Shown here: positions 19,168-28,010 of the stretch, piece by piece | Position numbering within the stretch: position 1 is the first letter of the stretch | Layout of the letters: the number at the start of each line of letters is the position of its first letter | NCBI GenBank assembly: GCA_016719385.1 | Contig: JADJZA010000007.1 | Location: 1-64,000 of the forward strand | Source: Candidatus Microthrix subdominans | GTDB lineage: Bacteria; Actinomycetota; Acidimicrobiia; Acidimicrobiales; Microtrichaceae | DNA: 64,000 nt | Direction of reading: 5' to 3' | Translations under genes and position numbers: made by a program | The notes under the pieces: model-generated | The model's database searches: none | What the model saw: the letters and a program-made list of their open reading frames with translations, nothing else | Told to the model about the DNA's origin: nothing

Positions 19168-19959
19168 TTAGTCAGGGTGGCGAAGGACGACGGCAGCGTC
19201 GTCACCGTCGAGGCGGAAGCCGATCGTCTCGGTGAGAAACAGCTCCACGCTGTCGCCATCGTGATGGCGGTAGCCCAGAGCGAGGTCCTCGGAGGCCTCC
19301 AGGTGGTGGTCGCCTCCCTGCATCGAGATGACCAGCGCGCCGTTGACCGTCGGCGCCCACACCAGTGGACCGCCAGTGATCTTCCGCAGGTGGTCGAGCA
19401 CGAAGCCACCCTGATCGGTCGTCTCCATGACACCCCGATAGCAGCGTGGGCCGAGGGCCAGGCCGTAGGGGCCGCCGACGCCAGCGTCCCGCAGGATCGC
19501 CACCGCATTGGCGACGACGCTGGGGTACTGGGTGTAGTCCGGCGAAATGTCGAGCGCCTCGTGCGGCGTGGCGGTGGCGATGCCGACGGTGGACACGCCG
19601 TCGATGCCCTGGAACACCAGACCGTCCTCGGCCGCAGCGATGTGTCGGGCGGCCTCCCGCAACGGATCGAAGTCGACGTCGACGGCGCCCCGTTCGAGGG
19701 CCTCGATCTCTGCTCGGGCCATCGTGAAGCGGCTGTTGAGCTCGAACATCGGCATGGTGACCACGCGGGCCACGCTGGCGTCGTCGCCGCCAACCCGCTC
19801 GATGCGGCCGGTCGGCAGGCAGGTGGCCCCGGTGGGGCCATAAAAATCCATCAGACGTCGGGCGGCCAGGAAGATTTTCAGGTTCTCGGAGGCCTCCTCG
19901 TCCAGCGCCGCCCAGGCGGCGGCGGAGATGGGGGCAAGCTCTCGGTGCAGGCGGTTCAC
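19168..19959 (-). CDS. Encapsulin nanocompartment shell protein (family 1)
   Basis: A 263-residue shell protomer, the same length as Thermotoga maritima encapsulin. Landmarks: MNRLHRELAPISAAAWAALD (N-terminal helix that lines the cargo site), FLAARRLMDFYGPTG, PMFELNSRFTMARAEIEALERG (E-loop region), HIAAAEDGLVFQG, GPYGLALGPRCYRG, and LALGYRHHDGDSVELFLTETIGFR at the end. Encapsulins use the HK97 phage-capsid fold to form an icosahedral shell. The GTG start overlaps the stop of the upstream ferritin-like gene in a GTGA, so shell and cargo are translationally coupled. Its role here is an iron-storage compartment around the EncFtn cargo. Confidence 0.95.
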   Translation of the reverse strand: MNRLHRELAPISAAAWAALDEEASENLKIFLAARRLMDFYGPTGATCLPTGRIERVGGDDASVARVVTMPMFELNSRFTMARAEIEALERGAVDVDFDPLREAARHIAAAEDGLVFQGIDGVSTVGIATATPHEALDISPDYTQYPSVVANAVAILRDAGVGGPYGLALGPRCYRGVMETTDQGGFVLDHLRKITGGPLVWAPTVNGALVISMQGGDHHLEASEDLALGYRHHDGDSVELFLTETIGFRLDGDDAAVVLRHPD

Positions 19960-20360
19960 AGTGAATCGGTTCCTTTCAGTCCACCGATACCGAGGCCCGA
20001 CAGACCTGCGGGGCTCGATGGGGCGTCGGGTGTGGTGTCGGCGGCGTCGCCGCCATCGCTGGCCTCCTCGACCGCCAGCAGCGGCCGGTCGGTGAAGAGG
20101 TACGTTCGCAACTGCTCGTCGAAGCCAGCGTCGCGGCGGCGCAGCCACTCCAGGTTCATCGCAGCGTGCTCCTTTTCCTCGTCGCGATTGTGGGCGAGAA
20201 GCTCGGCGAGCGACTCGTCGTTGGTGGCCTCCACCCGCTGGTCATACCAATCGACCGCTTCGAGTTCCTCCATCAGCGAGACGATCGCCCGATGCCGATC
20301 GACCGTGGCCTCCGACAGCTTGTCGGGGTCTTCGTGAAGCTCAGCACTCGATCCAGCCAC
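19956..20360 (-). CDS. Encapsulated ferritin-like protein (EncFtn cargo)
   Basis: GTG 20360, preceded by AAAGG at a good distance, gives a 134-residue protein: DRHRAIVSLMEELEAVDWYD and NRDEEKEHAAMNLEWLRRRD are the two helices of the half-ferritin, with the Glu and His residues of the ferroxidase centre, closely resembling Rhodospirillum rubrum EncFtn. After a flexible Asp/Pro/Ser linker the C-terminus is LSGLGIGGLKG, the short Gly-Leu-Gly-x-Gly-x-Leu-type targeting peptide that docks inside encapsulin shells. EncFtn oxidises Fe(II) and passes iron into the shell. An upstream in-frame start at 20459 would add about 33 residues not found in the family. Confidence 0.94.
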   Translation of the reverse strand: MAGSSAELHEDPDKLSEATVDRHRAIVSLMEELEAVDWYDQRVEATNDESLAELLAHNRDEEKEHAAMNLEWLRRRDAGFDEQLRTYLFTDRPLLAVEEASDGGDAADTTPDAPSSPAGLSGLGIGGLKGTDSL

Positions 20361-20518
20361 GTGTACACCTTTCGGGTTCGTCGTGTCGGCGGTCAGCGCC
20401 GCCTTCTCACGTTCTACCCGCTCCGCCGACGACGTACGCATCGACTCGGAGAAATCCACGTGTCCGGGCTCTAACCTGCCTCGATGGATCAGAACGCTCT
20501 GACGCCGGAGACTCCCCG

Positions 20519-21299
20519 ATGCCGGTGAACGGTCCGACGAGCCACATCGTGGCGGCGAGCGTCGGGACTGCGGCCTTGACCGGTCGTCGGGTGATCATCA
20601 CCGGTGCCTCATCGGGGATTGGGGAGGCGATCGCTCGTTCGCTCAGTGCCTCGGGCGCCGCCGTCGGGCTACTGGCCCGGCGGGTGGAGCCGCTCGCGCG
20701 GCTGGCGGGGGAGCTCGGCGGGCCGTACCGCAGCGCCGACGTGGCCGACCTCGGTGCGGCGGCCGTCGCAGTCGAGGAGCTGGCTGATGAGCTCGGGGGC
20801 GTGGACGGCCTGATCAACAATGCCGGGCGCATGGACCTGGGATCGCCCAGTGCCACCGATCCGGAGGTATGGCGAGCGGCCTACGAGGTGAACGTGCTCG
20901 GCCTGTTGGCCACTACCCATGCCGCCGTTCCGCACCTGCGCCGCAGCGCCCATCCCAACATCGTCAACATCTCGTCGATGTCGGGGCGCAGGGTCGCCAG
21001 CGTTGACGGCGGGGTGTACGCCTCCACCAAGTTTGCCGTCCATGCGCTGGGCGACGCGCTGCGCATGGAACTCCAAGGCGACGGGATCGCCGTGACCACC
21101 GTGTCGCCGGGTTTCGTGCGCACCGGCCTGGCCGACGGCCTCGATGATGAGCACCGCCGTAGCTGGCAGGCCCGCGCCGCCGAACGCGGGCTTGACCCCG
21201 AAGTGATCAGTGATGTCGCCGCCCACCTGTTGTCGCTGCCCGCCGGCGTGTGCCCGGTCGAGTACGCTGACCGCCACCGCCCAGGTGCCGGGCAACTAG
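20519..21299 (+). CDS. Short-chain dehydrogenase/reductase (frameshift near the 3' end)
   Basis: ATG 20519 with GGAG 8 bases upstream. Classical SDR: IITGASSGIGEAIARSL (NAD(P) loop, GxxxGxG), LINNAGRMD, a catalytic Ser in NISSMSGRR, and YASTKFA (Y-x-x-x-K). TVSPGFVRTG follows. The printed frame ends in an uncharacteristic Arg/Pro/His tail, but shifting by one base near 21262 gives LTATAQVPGN and a stop at 21297-21299, the usual end of such SDRs, so a one-base indel is likely. Probably a cytosolic NADP-dependent oxidoreductase; substrate unknown. Divergent from the encapsulin operon. Confidence 0.85.
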
Positions 21300-21364
21300 C
21301 GCCGCACGTTCGCCCTCAGGCGAGGTAGAGATCGAACGCGTCGCTGATCCGGGGTCGGCCCTGT

Positions 21365-21412
<48 letters not shown>

Positions 21413-21540
21413 TCCTGTCGACGTGCCCAGCAAGGTGTCATCGGGCTCACCGGGACGGACAGGGTTCCGATGCGCGTTAGGTTGGGAAACTTCGCTCGTG
21501 CCCATCTCGGGGTTTGGGCACAACAGGAAAGTCCCCCGCA

Positions 21541-22842
21541 ATGAACACCCCCACTTCCTCGTTCCGCGCGCTTGGCGTGCCCGACGAGCTCGCCGCCGTG
21601 CTCGAGCGCGCCGGCATCTCCACTCCCTTTGATATTCAGGTCGCTGCAATTCCCGATGCGCTCGCCGGACGTGACGTCCTCGCCCGTGCCCCAACCGGCT
21701 CCGGCAAAACGCTTGCCTTCGGCCTTCCGCTGGTGGCCCAGGTCGGCCGTGGCACCAGCCGTCGCCCCCGTGCCTTGATCCTTTCGCCCACCCGCGAGCT
21801 GGCCGAGCAGATTCGCCGCGAGCTCGAGCCCTTGGCCACTGCCACCGGGCGCAATGTGCTCGCCGTGTACGGCGGCGTCGGTATGAACCCGCAGCGCTCG
21901 GCGCTTCAGCGGGGCGTCGACATCCTCGTCGCATGCCCCGGCCGCCTGACCGACCTGATCGAACAGGGCTGCGTCAGCCTGGGCGACGTCGACCAGGTGG
22001 TGATCGACGAGGCCGACCGCATGGCCGACATGGGCTTTCTGCCCACCGTGCGCAAGCTGCTCGACATGACCGCCAAGCGCCGCCAGACCCAGCTGTACTC
22101 GGCGACGCTCGACAACGACGTCAAGGTGCTCATCGACCGCTACCAGCACAAGCCGGTGCGCCATCAGGTCGGCGAGACCGAGCCCGACCTGTCCAACGTC
22201 AGCCACCGCTTCATCGAGGCTGATCGGCCTCAGAAGCTGGCCCTGTCGGCCGACCTGATCGAAGACGCCGGCCCCACCGTCGTGTTCTGTCGCACCCGCC
22301 ACGGCGCCGACCGGGTGGCCAAGCAGCTCAAGCGGGTGGGCATCAAGGCCGCCCCGATCCATGGTGGCCGCTCGCAGGGACAGCGCACCCGTGCGCTCGA
22401 GGCCTTCGCCGACGGCAAGGTGACCGCTCTGGTCGCCACCGACGTCGCCGCCCGCGGTATCCATGTCGACGGCGTCCAGTGCGTGTTGCACTTCGACCTG
22501 CCGCCCGACCCCAAGGACTACGTGCACCGCTCGGGCCGCACCGCCCGCGCCGGGGCCGACGGCCAGGTGGTGTCCCTCGTGCAGCCCGATCAGCGCAAGG
22601 ACCTCCGGAAGCTGCAGCGCGACGTTGGGCTCCCCCAGGCCGAGTGCGAGCCGGCCTTCGTGCCGACCGTGCGCGCCCAGGTGCCGGTGCACGAACCGAA
22701 GCAGTCCAACAACCAGCGTCGCAACCCGCGCAGCGGTGGCGGTGGTGGCGGCGGTCGCTCCGGTCCGGGCGGGCGTTCCGCCGGCGCCGGGCGAAGCGGT
22801 CGGGCACGTTCGGGCGGCGGCAGCCGCTCCGGCCAGCGCTAG
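21541..22842 (+). CDS. DEAD-box RNA helicase
   Basis: ATG 21541 has AGGAAAG upstream. The 433-residue protein shows the DEAD-box series in order: Q-motif FRALGVPDELAAVLERAG to TPFDIQ, Walker A APTGSGKTLAFGLPL, PTRELAEQI, GG(V), Walker B variant DEAD printed as VIDEADRMADMGF, SAT in LYSATLD, then VFCRTRHGADRVAKQL, TDVAARGIHVDG and YVHRSGRTARAG. After the core comes a Gly/Arg/Ser-rich tail that is likely unstructured and RNA-binding. Actinobacterial RhlE/DeaD-like helicases of this size act in ribosome assembly or cold-stress RNA remodelling. Confidence 0.95.
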   Translation: MNTPTSSFRALGVPDELAAVLERAGISTPFDIQVAAIPDALAGRDVLARAPTGSGKTLAFGLPLVAQVGRGTSRRPRALILSPTRELAEQIRRELEPLATATGRNVLAVYGGVGMNPQRSALQRGVDILVACPGRLTDLIEQGCVSLGDVDQVVIDEADRMADMGFLPTVRKLLDMTAKRRQTQLYSATLDNDVKVLIDRYQHKPVRHQVGETEPDLSNVSHRFIEADRPQKLALSADLIEDAGPTVVFCRTRHGADRVAKQLKRVGIKAAPIHGGRSQGQRTRALEAFADGKVTALVATDVAARGIHVDGVQCVLHFDLPPDPKDYVHRSGRTARAGADGQVVSLVQPDQRKDLRKLQRDVGLPQAECEPAFVPTVRAQVPVHEPKQSNNQRRNPRSGGGGGGGRSGPGGRSAGAGRSGRARSGGGSRSGQR

Positions 22843-22863
22843 ACCACACGAGCGGCCTCCCGA

Positions 22864-25085
22864 TCAGCCCCCGGCGGGGGCTGACGGGTCGGCCTCGAGG
22901 GTGCCGGGTTCGATCAGCCCGGGCTCGATCTCGGGGTCGTCCTCGGCACCGACGCGGCTCGTCGTACTCGTCGACCCCTCGCGGGTGGTCAGGGCCGAGT
23001 AACACATCTCATCCTCGGTGCCCTCCGCCCAGCTGATCCAGCGGGGCTCGGCCTGGGGGTTGATCAGGCTTCGGTCCCAGGAGCACTCGACCCTGATGAG
23101 GTCGCCGGGCTTGATCACGGTCGCCTTCGCGGGCGTGTAGTTGAGCTGCCAGTTGAAGTCCCAGCGGTCGATGTCGAGCAGGATCTGCTCGGTCGGCGTG
23201 TCGGGGTTGAGTGTCATGCGGAAGGTTCGCCCCAGCTCGTGCATGTGCCCGAATATCGACACGATCGTGCCCTCGCCAACCGCCCAGTGGTCGCACCACG
23301 AGACTGACACGCCGTCCTCGTCGACGTTGGCGCTCATCTCCGGGGTGGTGGAGCACAGTGCGTTCAACCCGTCGGCGATCGCCGGACCCGAGTCGCCGTA
23401 CCGCTCGGCCAGATCGACCATCATGGCGTCCCGGTCGCAAAGCGGGCCTTTTTCGTCGGCCATGCAGGGGATCTCGGCGGGGGCCAGGTACTGGGTGACG
23501 TCAATGTTGTCGTAGTCCTCGGCTGGACCATCGCCGAACTCGAGGGCGAGCTGGGAATGATCGGGTGGTGCCGCGTGGACGAAGTGGTAGTGCACCTGGA
23601 TCACGAAGAAGTCACCGGCGTTCAGGGCCATGCCCGACCCGTCCGGGAACCGCTCGCCGCTTTGCCCCGGCGCCCAGGCGCTCACCAGGTCGGTGCCGCC
23701 GCCCCGGCCGGTCGGGCTGGGTATCGACCCTTCGGCGCCGACGCCTCCGAAGCATCCGTATCCGGTGCCGGGGTCCGCCGCGTCTCGGGCATTGATGGTG
23801 TCTCGCTGGTCGGCCGTCATACGAAAGATCAGCGCATGGTGGACGAACTCGTTCGTGTCGGGGATGAACTCGTATCCGGTCAGCGCTGCGTCCTCCTTCA
23901 ACCCGGGGTCCATCACCAGGCAGCGATAGTCGTTGATCTGCTCGGTCGAGCCTTGATAGGGGGCATCGGCCCGGAGGGTGACGTCGGGGTCGATCCTGTT
24001 GGCGGGCTCACTGGTGGCCTTGATGGGGGTGGTTGTGGGGGTGTCGAGTGGGGCGCCGGCGTTGGCCCAGTCTTCGATGGTGGTGATTTGTTTGTTGGTG
24101 AGGCGGGGGTCGTGTTTGAGGGGGATGCCGGCGTCGGTGGCGAGGAAGGGGGCATGTAGCGGGATTTGGTGATGAGGGCGAGGCCGTCGGCGATGCGGGT
24201 GGCGTCGGAGGCGTCGGTGAGTTCCCAGAAGGGGGCGCCTGCTTCGCCGGTTTGGTGGCAGGAGGCGCAACTGTTTTCGAGGATGGGTTGGACGGCGTTG
24301 GTGAATGAGGGGCTGGTGCCGGTGGGTTTGGTGTTGGTGGTGGCTGCTGAGGCGACGCGGTTGGTGTCGGTGAAGTCGGCTGTGTCGATGGCGGTCAGGT
24401 TGAAGTCGAGCCGGGCGTTGTCGTCGGCTTAGGCGAAGCCGACCATGTTGATGGGGCCGATGCCGTAGTTGGTGAGGGAGATGGTGGTGGTGGCGTTGAG
24501 GTGGAGTTCGTTGCCGGTGAGGGTGCCGGTGGCTTTCAGGGTGGCGGGTTTGGTGGTTTCTTTGACGGTGAGGTCGCCGGTGATCGTGAACTTGTAGGGG
24601 GTGTCTTCGGAGATTTTGGTGGGGAGTCCGTCGAGTGTGGTGGGGGAGAAGGTGGCGGTTTGGTAGTCGTTGGATTGGAGGTAGTCGTGGCGGAGGCGTT
24701 CGTCGCGGAGTTGTTGGTCGGAGGTGAGTTGTTGGACGTTGATGACGATGTCGCCGATGCGGGAGTCGGCTGGTTTGGTGGTGTTGAGGGCGATGTCGCC
24801 GGCGATGCCTCGGGTGGTGCCGGTGGCGGTGTGGGTGGTGCCGGCGAGTTTTCGGTGACGTTGTAGGTGATGGTGGAGCGGGAGGCGTCGAGTCGGTAGA
24901 TGGTTTCGTTGTTGGTGGCGGTGAGGGGTGGGGGCGTCGGGGACGCCGAAGTAGACGACTGTTGGTTCGAGGCCGAACATTGAGTTCCAGACGATCCCGC
25001 CGACCACGGCGGATACGACGATGAGCATGCCCATGCCGGCCAACACCGGATGACGACCAACCACACCCTTCACCTTGTGAACCAT
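22864..25085 (-). pseudogene. YceI / cytochrome c / copper monooxygenase fusion, copy B (nonsense and frameshifts)
   Basis: Paralogue of copy A with the same order: membrane anchor (GMGMLIVVSAVVGGIVW), YceI domain, haem-binding CASCH, and a C-terminal DBH-like copper domain with VHHALIFRM, QVHYHFVH, FGHMHELGR and EDEMCY, the expected His and Met copper ligands. Relative to copy A it has a C-to-T change making a stop at 24431-24429 at the end of the YceI domain, a one-base loss in a G run near 24149 and two homopolymer changes near 24850 and 24930. The C-terminal domain from about 24160 to 22864 is open and well conserved. As printed it would make only a truncated protein. The tail after EDEMCY is longer than in copy A, ending in Asp/Glu/Pro-rich residues. 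It is the last of three genes on the minus strand. Confidence 0.8.
24018..25078 (+). repeat. 1.06 kb direct repeat, copy 1
   Basis: Almost identical to 26706-27767; both encode (on the minus strand) the anchor, YceI and cytochrome c domains of the two fusion genes. Identity begins and ends abruptly. The only differences I found are homopolymer lengths, one nonsense substitution and one or two other bases. Confidence 0.9.
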
Positions 25086-25210
25086 CAGGGTGCGCTCACT
25101 TCGTTCGACGGAAAACGTCCACAGCCGGGCCGACCCGACGAGCGCCCAAGGCTACCGATCGGTTCCCGCTGATCGGGAGCAGGAGCACGCTGGACATGTG
25201 CGACGGCGGC

Positions 25211-25657
25211 TCAGGTCACTTCGATCCGGACCGCCCCGCGGGGGTGCACGGTGCAGGCGCCATCGAAAACGCCTGGGCTTGGGAATGTATAGGTGACCGT
25301 CTCCCCGGCGGGGATCTGCGTGACGCTGACGAAGTGATCGGCGCTGTCATGGTTGACGACGGTGAGGGTGTCGCCCGCTTTGAAGTTCAGCTCGTTGGGG
25401 ATGATGTCGATCAGTTGACCGTTGTCGATGCGGGCGGCGCTGCCGTTCGGAATCACGTAGCGGTGATCGGTTGGTCGAGCGTCCAGCACCAGCCAGGCCC
25501 CGCCGACGGCGACGGTCACAGCGAGGGCAGCCAGCGCCAGGCCCAACCGGGTGGCGGTTCGGCTGGGTCGGCCGGCCGGGTCGGTCTGTTCCAGCCCCTC
25601 GGCGTCACCCGTGGCGGTTGAGCCTGCCGCCGAGGTCGGATCGATCTCGGCGGTCAC
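25211..25657 (-). CDS. Membrane-anchored cupredoxin-like protein
   Basis: GTG 25657 overlaps the stop of copy A in a GTGA, so it is translationally coupled. The 148-residue product has an N-terminal cytoplasmic stretch, one helix (GLALAALAVTVAVGGAWLVL) and an outer domain with the cupredoxin pattern: LNFKAGDTLTVVNHDSADH, PAGETVTYTFPSPGVFDGAC, then TVH. A His (ADHFV), a Cys and a His (GACTVH) supply three type-1 copper ligands; the usual axial Met is not seen. It probably carries electrons or copper for the adjacent monooxygenases. It sits between the two monooxygenase copies on one transcript. Confidence 0.82.
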   Translation of the reverse strand: MTAEIDPTSAAGSTATGDAEGLEQTDPAGRPSRTATRLGLALAALAVTVAVGGAWLVLDARPTDHRYVIPNGSAARIDNGQLIDIIPNELNFKAGDTLTVVNHDSADHFVSVTQIPAGETVTYTFPSPGVFDGACTVHPRGAVRIEVT

Positions 25658-27774
25658 TCCCGGGGCTCGATCGTGGCGACGGTCGAGAAGCACATCTCGT
25701 CCTCGGTGCCCTCCGACCAGCTGATCCAGCGGGGTTCGGCCTGAGGGTTGATCAGGTTTCGGTCCCAGGAGCACTCAACCTTGATCGTGTCGTCACTGGT
25801 CAACACGATGTCCTCGACAGGCACGTAACTGAACTGCCAGTTGAAGTCCCAGCGGTCGATGTCGAGGAGGACCTTCTCCCCGGGGGTGTCGGGGTTGAGG
25901 GTCATGCGGAAGGTTCGTCCCAGCTCGTGCATGTGGCCGTTGACCGACAACAGCTTGCCAACGGACGACACGCCGTGTTCGCAGCTGCTCGTCGAGATGC
26001 CCTCCGCGTCAACGTTCGCGGTCTCCTCGGGGGTGGACCCGCAGACGGCGTTGAGCCCGTTGGCGATCACCGGCGCCGCCGGACCGAACTCGTCGGTAAG
26101 CGCCTGGATCGACGCAGCCCGGTCGCAGAGCGGGCCTTTTTCGTCGGGCATGCAGGGGATCTCGGCTGGGGCCAGGTATTGGCTGACCGCCACGTCGGCG
26201 TAGTTCTCGGTGGGCTCGGAACCCAACTGCAGGATCAACTGGCTCTGGTCGGGGGGTGCGGCGTGGACGTAGTGGTAGTGGACCTGAGTGACGAAGAAGT
26301 CACCCGGCTGCATCTTCAGCCCGGCTCCGTCCGGATAGATCCCCGGCTTGGCGCCCGGTGCCCATCCGGCCACCAGCTCGGAGCCCCGCCCCCGACCCGA
26401 TGGGCTCAGTCCGCCTGGGCCGGCGCCGACGCCGCCGAAGCATTCGTATCCGGTGCCGGGATCATCGGCGTCGCGCTGATCGACGCCCTCGCGCTGGTCG
26501 GCGGTCATGCGGTAGGTGAGGGCGTGGTGGACGAACTCGTTTTTGTCGGGCACGAACTCATATCCGGTGGCCACCGCCGGCGTGTCGAGTTCGGGATCCA
26601 TGATCAAGCAGCGGTAGTCGTTGGTCTTGTTGGTGGAACCCTCGTACGGCGCCGCTGCGGTCAGCGTCATATCGGCGCGGGGGTGCAGCACGGGCTCGTT
26701 GGTGACCTTGATGGGGGTGGTTGTGGGGGTGTCGAGTGGGGCGCCGGCGTTGGCCCAGTCTTCGATGGTGGTGATTTGTTTGTTGGTGAGGCGGGGGTCG
26801 TGTTTGAGGGGGATGCCGGCGTCGGTGGCGAGGAAGGGGGGCATGTAGCGGGATTTGGTGATGAGGGCGAGGCCGTCGGCGATGCGGGTGGCGTCGGAGG
26901 CGTCGGTGAGTTCCCAGAAGGGGGCTCCTGCTTCGCCGGTTTGGTGGCAGGAGGCGCAACTGTTTTCGAGGATGGGTTGGACGGCGTTGGTGAATGAGGG
27001 GCTGGTGCCGGTGGGTTTGGTGTTGGTGGTGGCTGCTGAGGCGACGCGGTTGGTGTCGGTGAAGTCGGCTGTGTCGATGGCGGTCAGGTTGAAGTCGAGC
27101 CGGGCGTTGTCGTCGGCTTGGGCGAAGCCGACCATGTTGATGGGGCCGATGCCGTAGTTGGTGAGGGAGATGGTGGTGGTGGCGTTGAGGTGGAGTTCGT
27201 TGCCGGTGAGGGTGCCGGTGGCTTTCAGGGTGGCGGGTTTGGTGGTTTCTTTGACGGTGAGGTCGCCGGTGATCGTGAACTTGTAGGGGGGTGTCTTCGG
27301 AGATTTTGGTGGGGAGTCCGTCGAGTGTGGTGGGGAGAAGGTGGCGGTTTGGTAGTCGTTGGATTGGAGGTAGTCGTGGCGGAGGCGTTCGTCGCGGAGT
27401 TGTTGGTCGGAGGTGAGTTGTTGGACGTTGATGACGATGTCGCCGATGCGGGAGTCGGCTGGTTTGGTGGTGTTGAGGGCGATGTCGCCGGCGATGCCTC
27501 GGGTGGTGCCGGTGGCGGTGTGGGTGGTGCCGGCGAGTTTTTCGGTGACGGTGTAGGTGATGGTGGAGCGGGAGGCGTCGAGTCGGTAGATGGTTTCGTT
27601 GTTGGTGGCGGTGAGGGTGGGGGCGTCGGGGACGCCGAAGTAGACGACTGTTGGTTCGAGGCCGAACATTGAGTTCCAGACGATCCCGCCGACCACGGCG
27701 GATACGACGATGAGCATGCCCATGCCGGCCAACACCGGATGACGACCAACCACACCCTTCACCTTGTTGCCCAT
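25654..27774 (-). CDS. YceI / cytochrome c / copper monooxygenase fusion, copy A
   Basis: ATG 27774 opens a 706-residue protein. Residues 15-37 form a membrane anchor. About 58-235 is a YceI-type lipocalin-like domain (TIYRLDASRSTITYTV to LTNYGIGPINM). A single c-type haem motif CASCH is at 273-277 with a possible axial Met in YMPP at 311. From about 370 on is a DBH/PHM-like copper monooxygenase: H416-H417, the HYHYVH cluster at 499-504, HMH at 614-616 and Met in EDEMCF near 694. Members of this domain family hydroxylate C-H bonds using two coppers and ascorbate-like donors; here a fused haem could supply electrons. Between residues 148 and 163 two homopolymer changes offset each other and scramble about 15 residues of the YceI domain relative to copy B. 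Substrate unknown. Confidence 0.85.
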   Translation of the reverse strand: MGNKVKGVVGRHPVLAGMGMLIVVSAVVGGIVWNSMFGLEPTVVYFGVPDAPTLTATNNETIYRLDASRSTITYTVTEKLAGTTHTATGTTRGIAGDIALNTTKPADSRIGDIVINVQQLTSDQQLRDERLRHDYLQSNDYQTATFSPPHSTDSPPKSPKTPPYKFTITGDLTVKETTKPATLKATGTLTGNELHLNATTTISLTNYGIGPINMVGFAQADDNARLDFNLTAIDTADFTDTNRVASAATTNTKPTGTSPSFTNAVQPILENSCASCHQTGEAGAPFWELTDASDATRIADGLALITKSRYMPPFLATDAGIPLKHDPRLTNKQITTIEDWANAGAPLDTPTTTPIKVTNEPVLHPRADMTLTAAAPYEGSTNKTNDYRCLIMDPELDTPAVATGYEFVPDKNEFVHHALTYRMTADQREGVDQRDADDPGTGYECFGGVGAGPGGLSPSGRGRGSELVAGWAPGAKPGIYPDGAGLKMQPGDFFVTQVHYHYVHAAPPDQSQLILQLGSEPTENYADVAVSQYLAPAEIPCMPDEKGPLCDRAASIQALTDEFGPAAPVIANGLNAVCGSTPEETANVDAEGISTSSCEHGVSSVGKLLSVNGHMHELGRTFRMTLNPDTPGEKVLLDIDRWDFNWQFSYVPVEDIVLTSDDTIKVECSWDRNLINPQAEPRWISWSEGTEDEMCFSTVATIEPRE
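26706..27767 (+). repeat. 1.06 kb direct repeat, copy 2
   Basis: Partner of 24018-25078, about 2.69 kb away in the same orientation. Downstream of the repeat (in the coding direction) the two genes diverge strongly, so the repeat covers only the N-terminal half. Confidence 0.9.
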
Positions 27775-28010
27775 CGCCGTGTCCCCCTCGATCTTGATGC
27801 CCGCCCCGCTCGCACGGCCGGTGAGCCACCGTCCCGACGGTGACCTCGCTCAAGCTACAGGGCTTGGCAACCAGCACCCCGTGAGAAACCCGGCGGTCGA
27901 CCCCATTGCGAGCGTTGGCCGGCGTCATCGGCGGATCGTCGTCATCGGCGGGTGGTCGTTGGTCCACCCGTTGCTCGCACGCGGTCCCGACGGCACTAGG
28001 TTGCTCTCCC

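Noticed and set aside
26558..27967. Arg/His-rich minus-strand frame overlapping copy A
   Set aside because: It is the frame-shifted reading of the ACC/CAC-rich repeat; its extreme His/Arg/Pro content has no domain logic.
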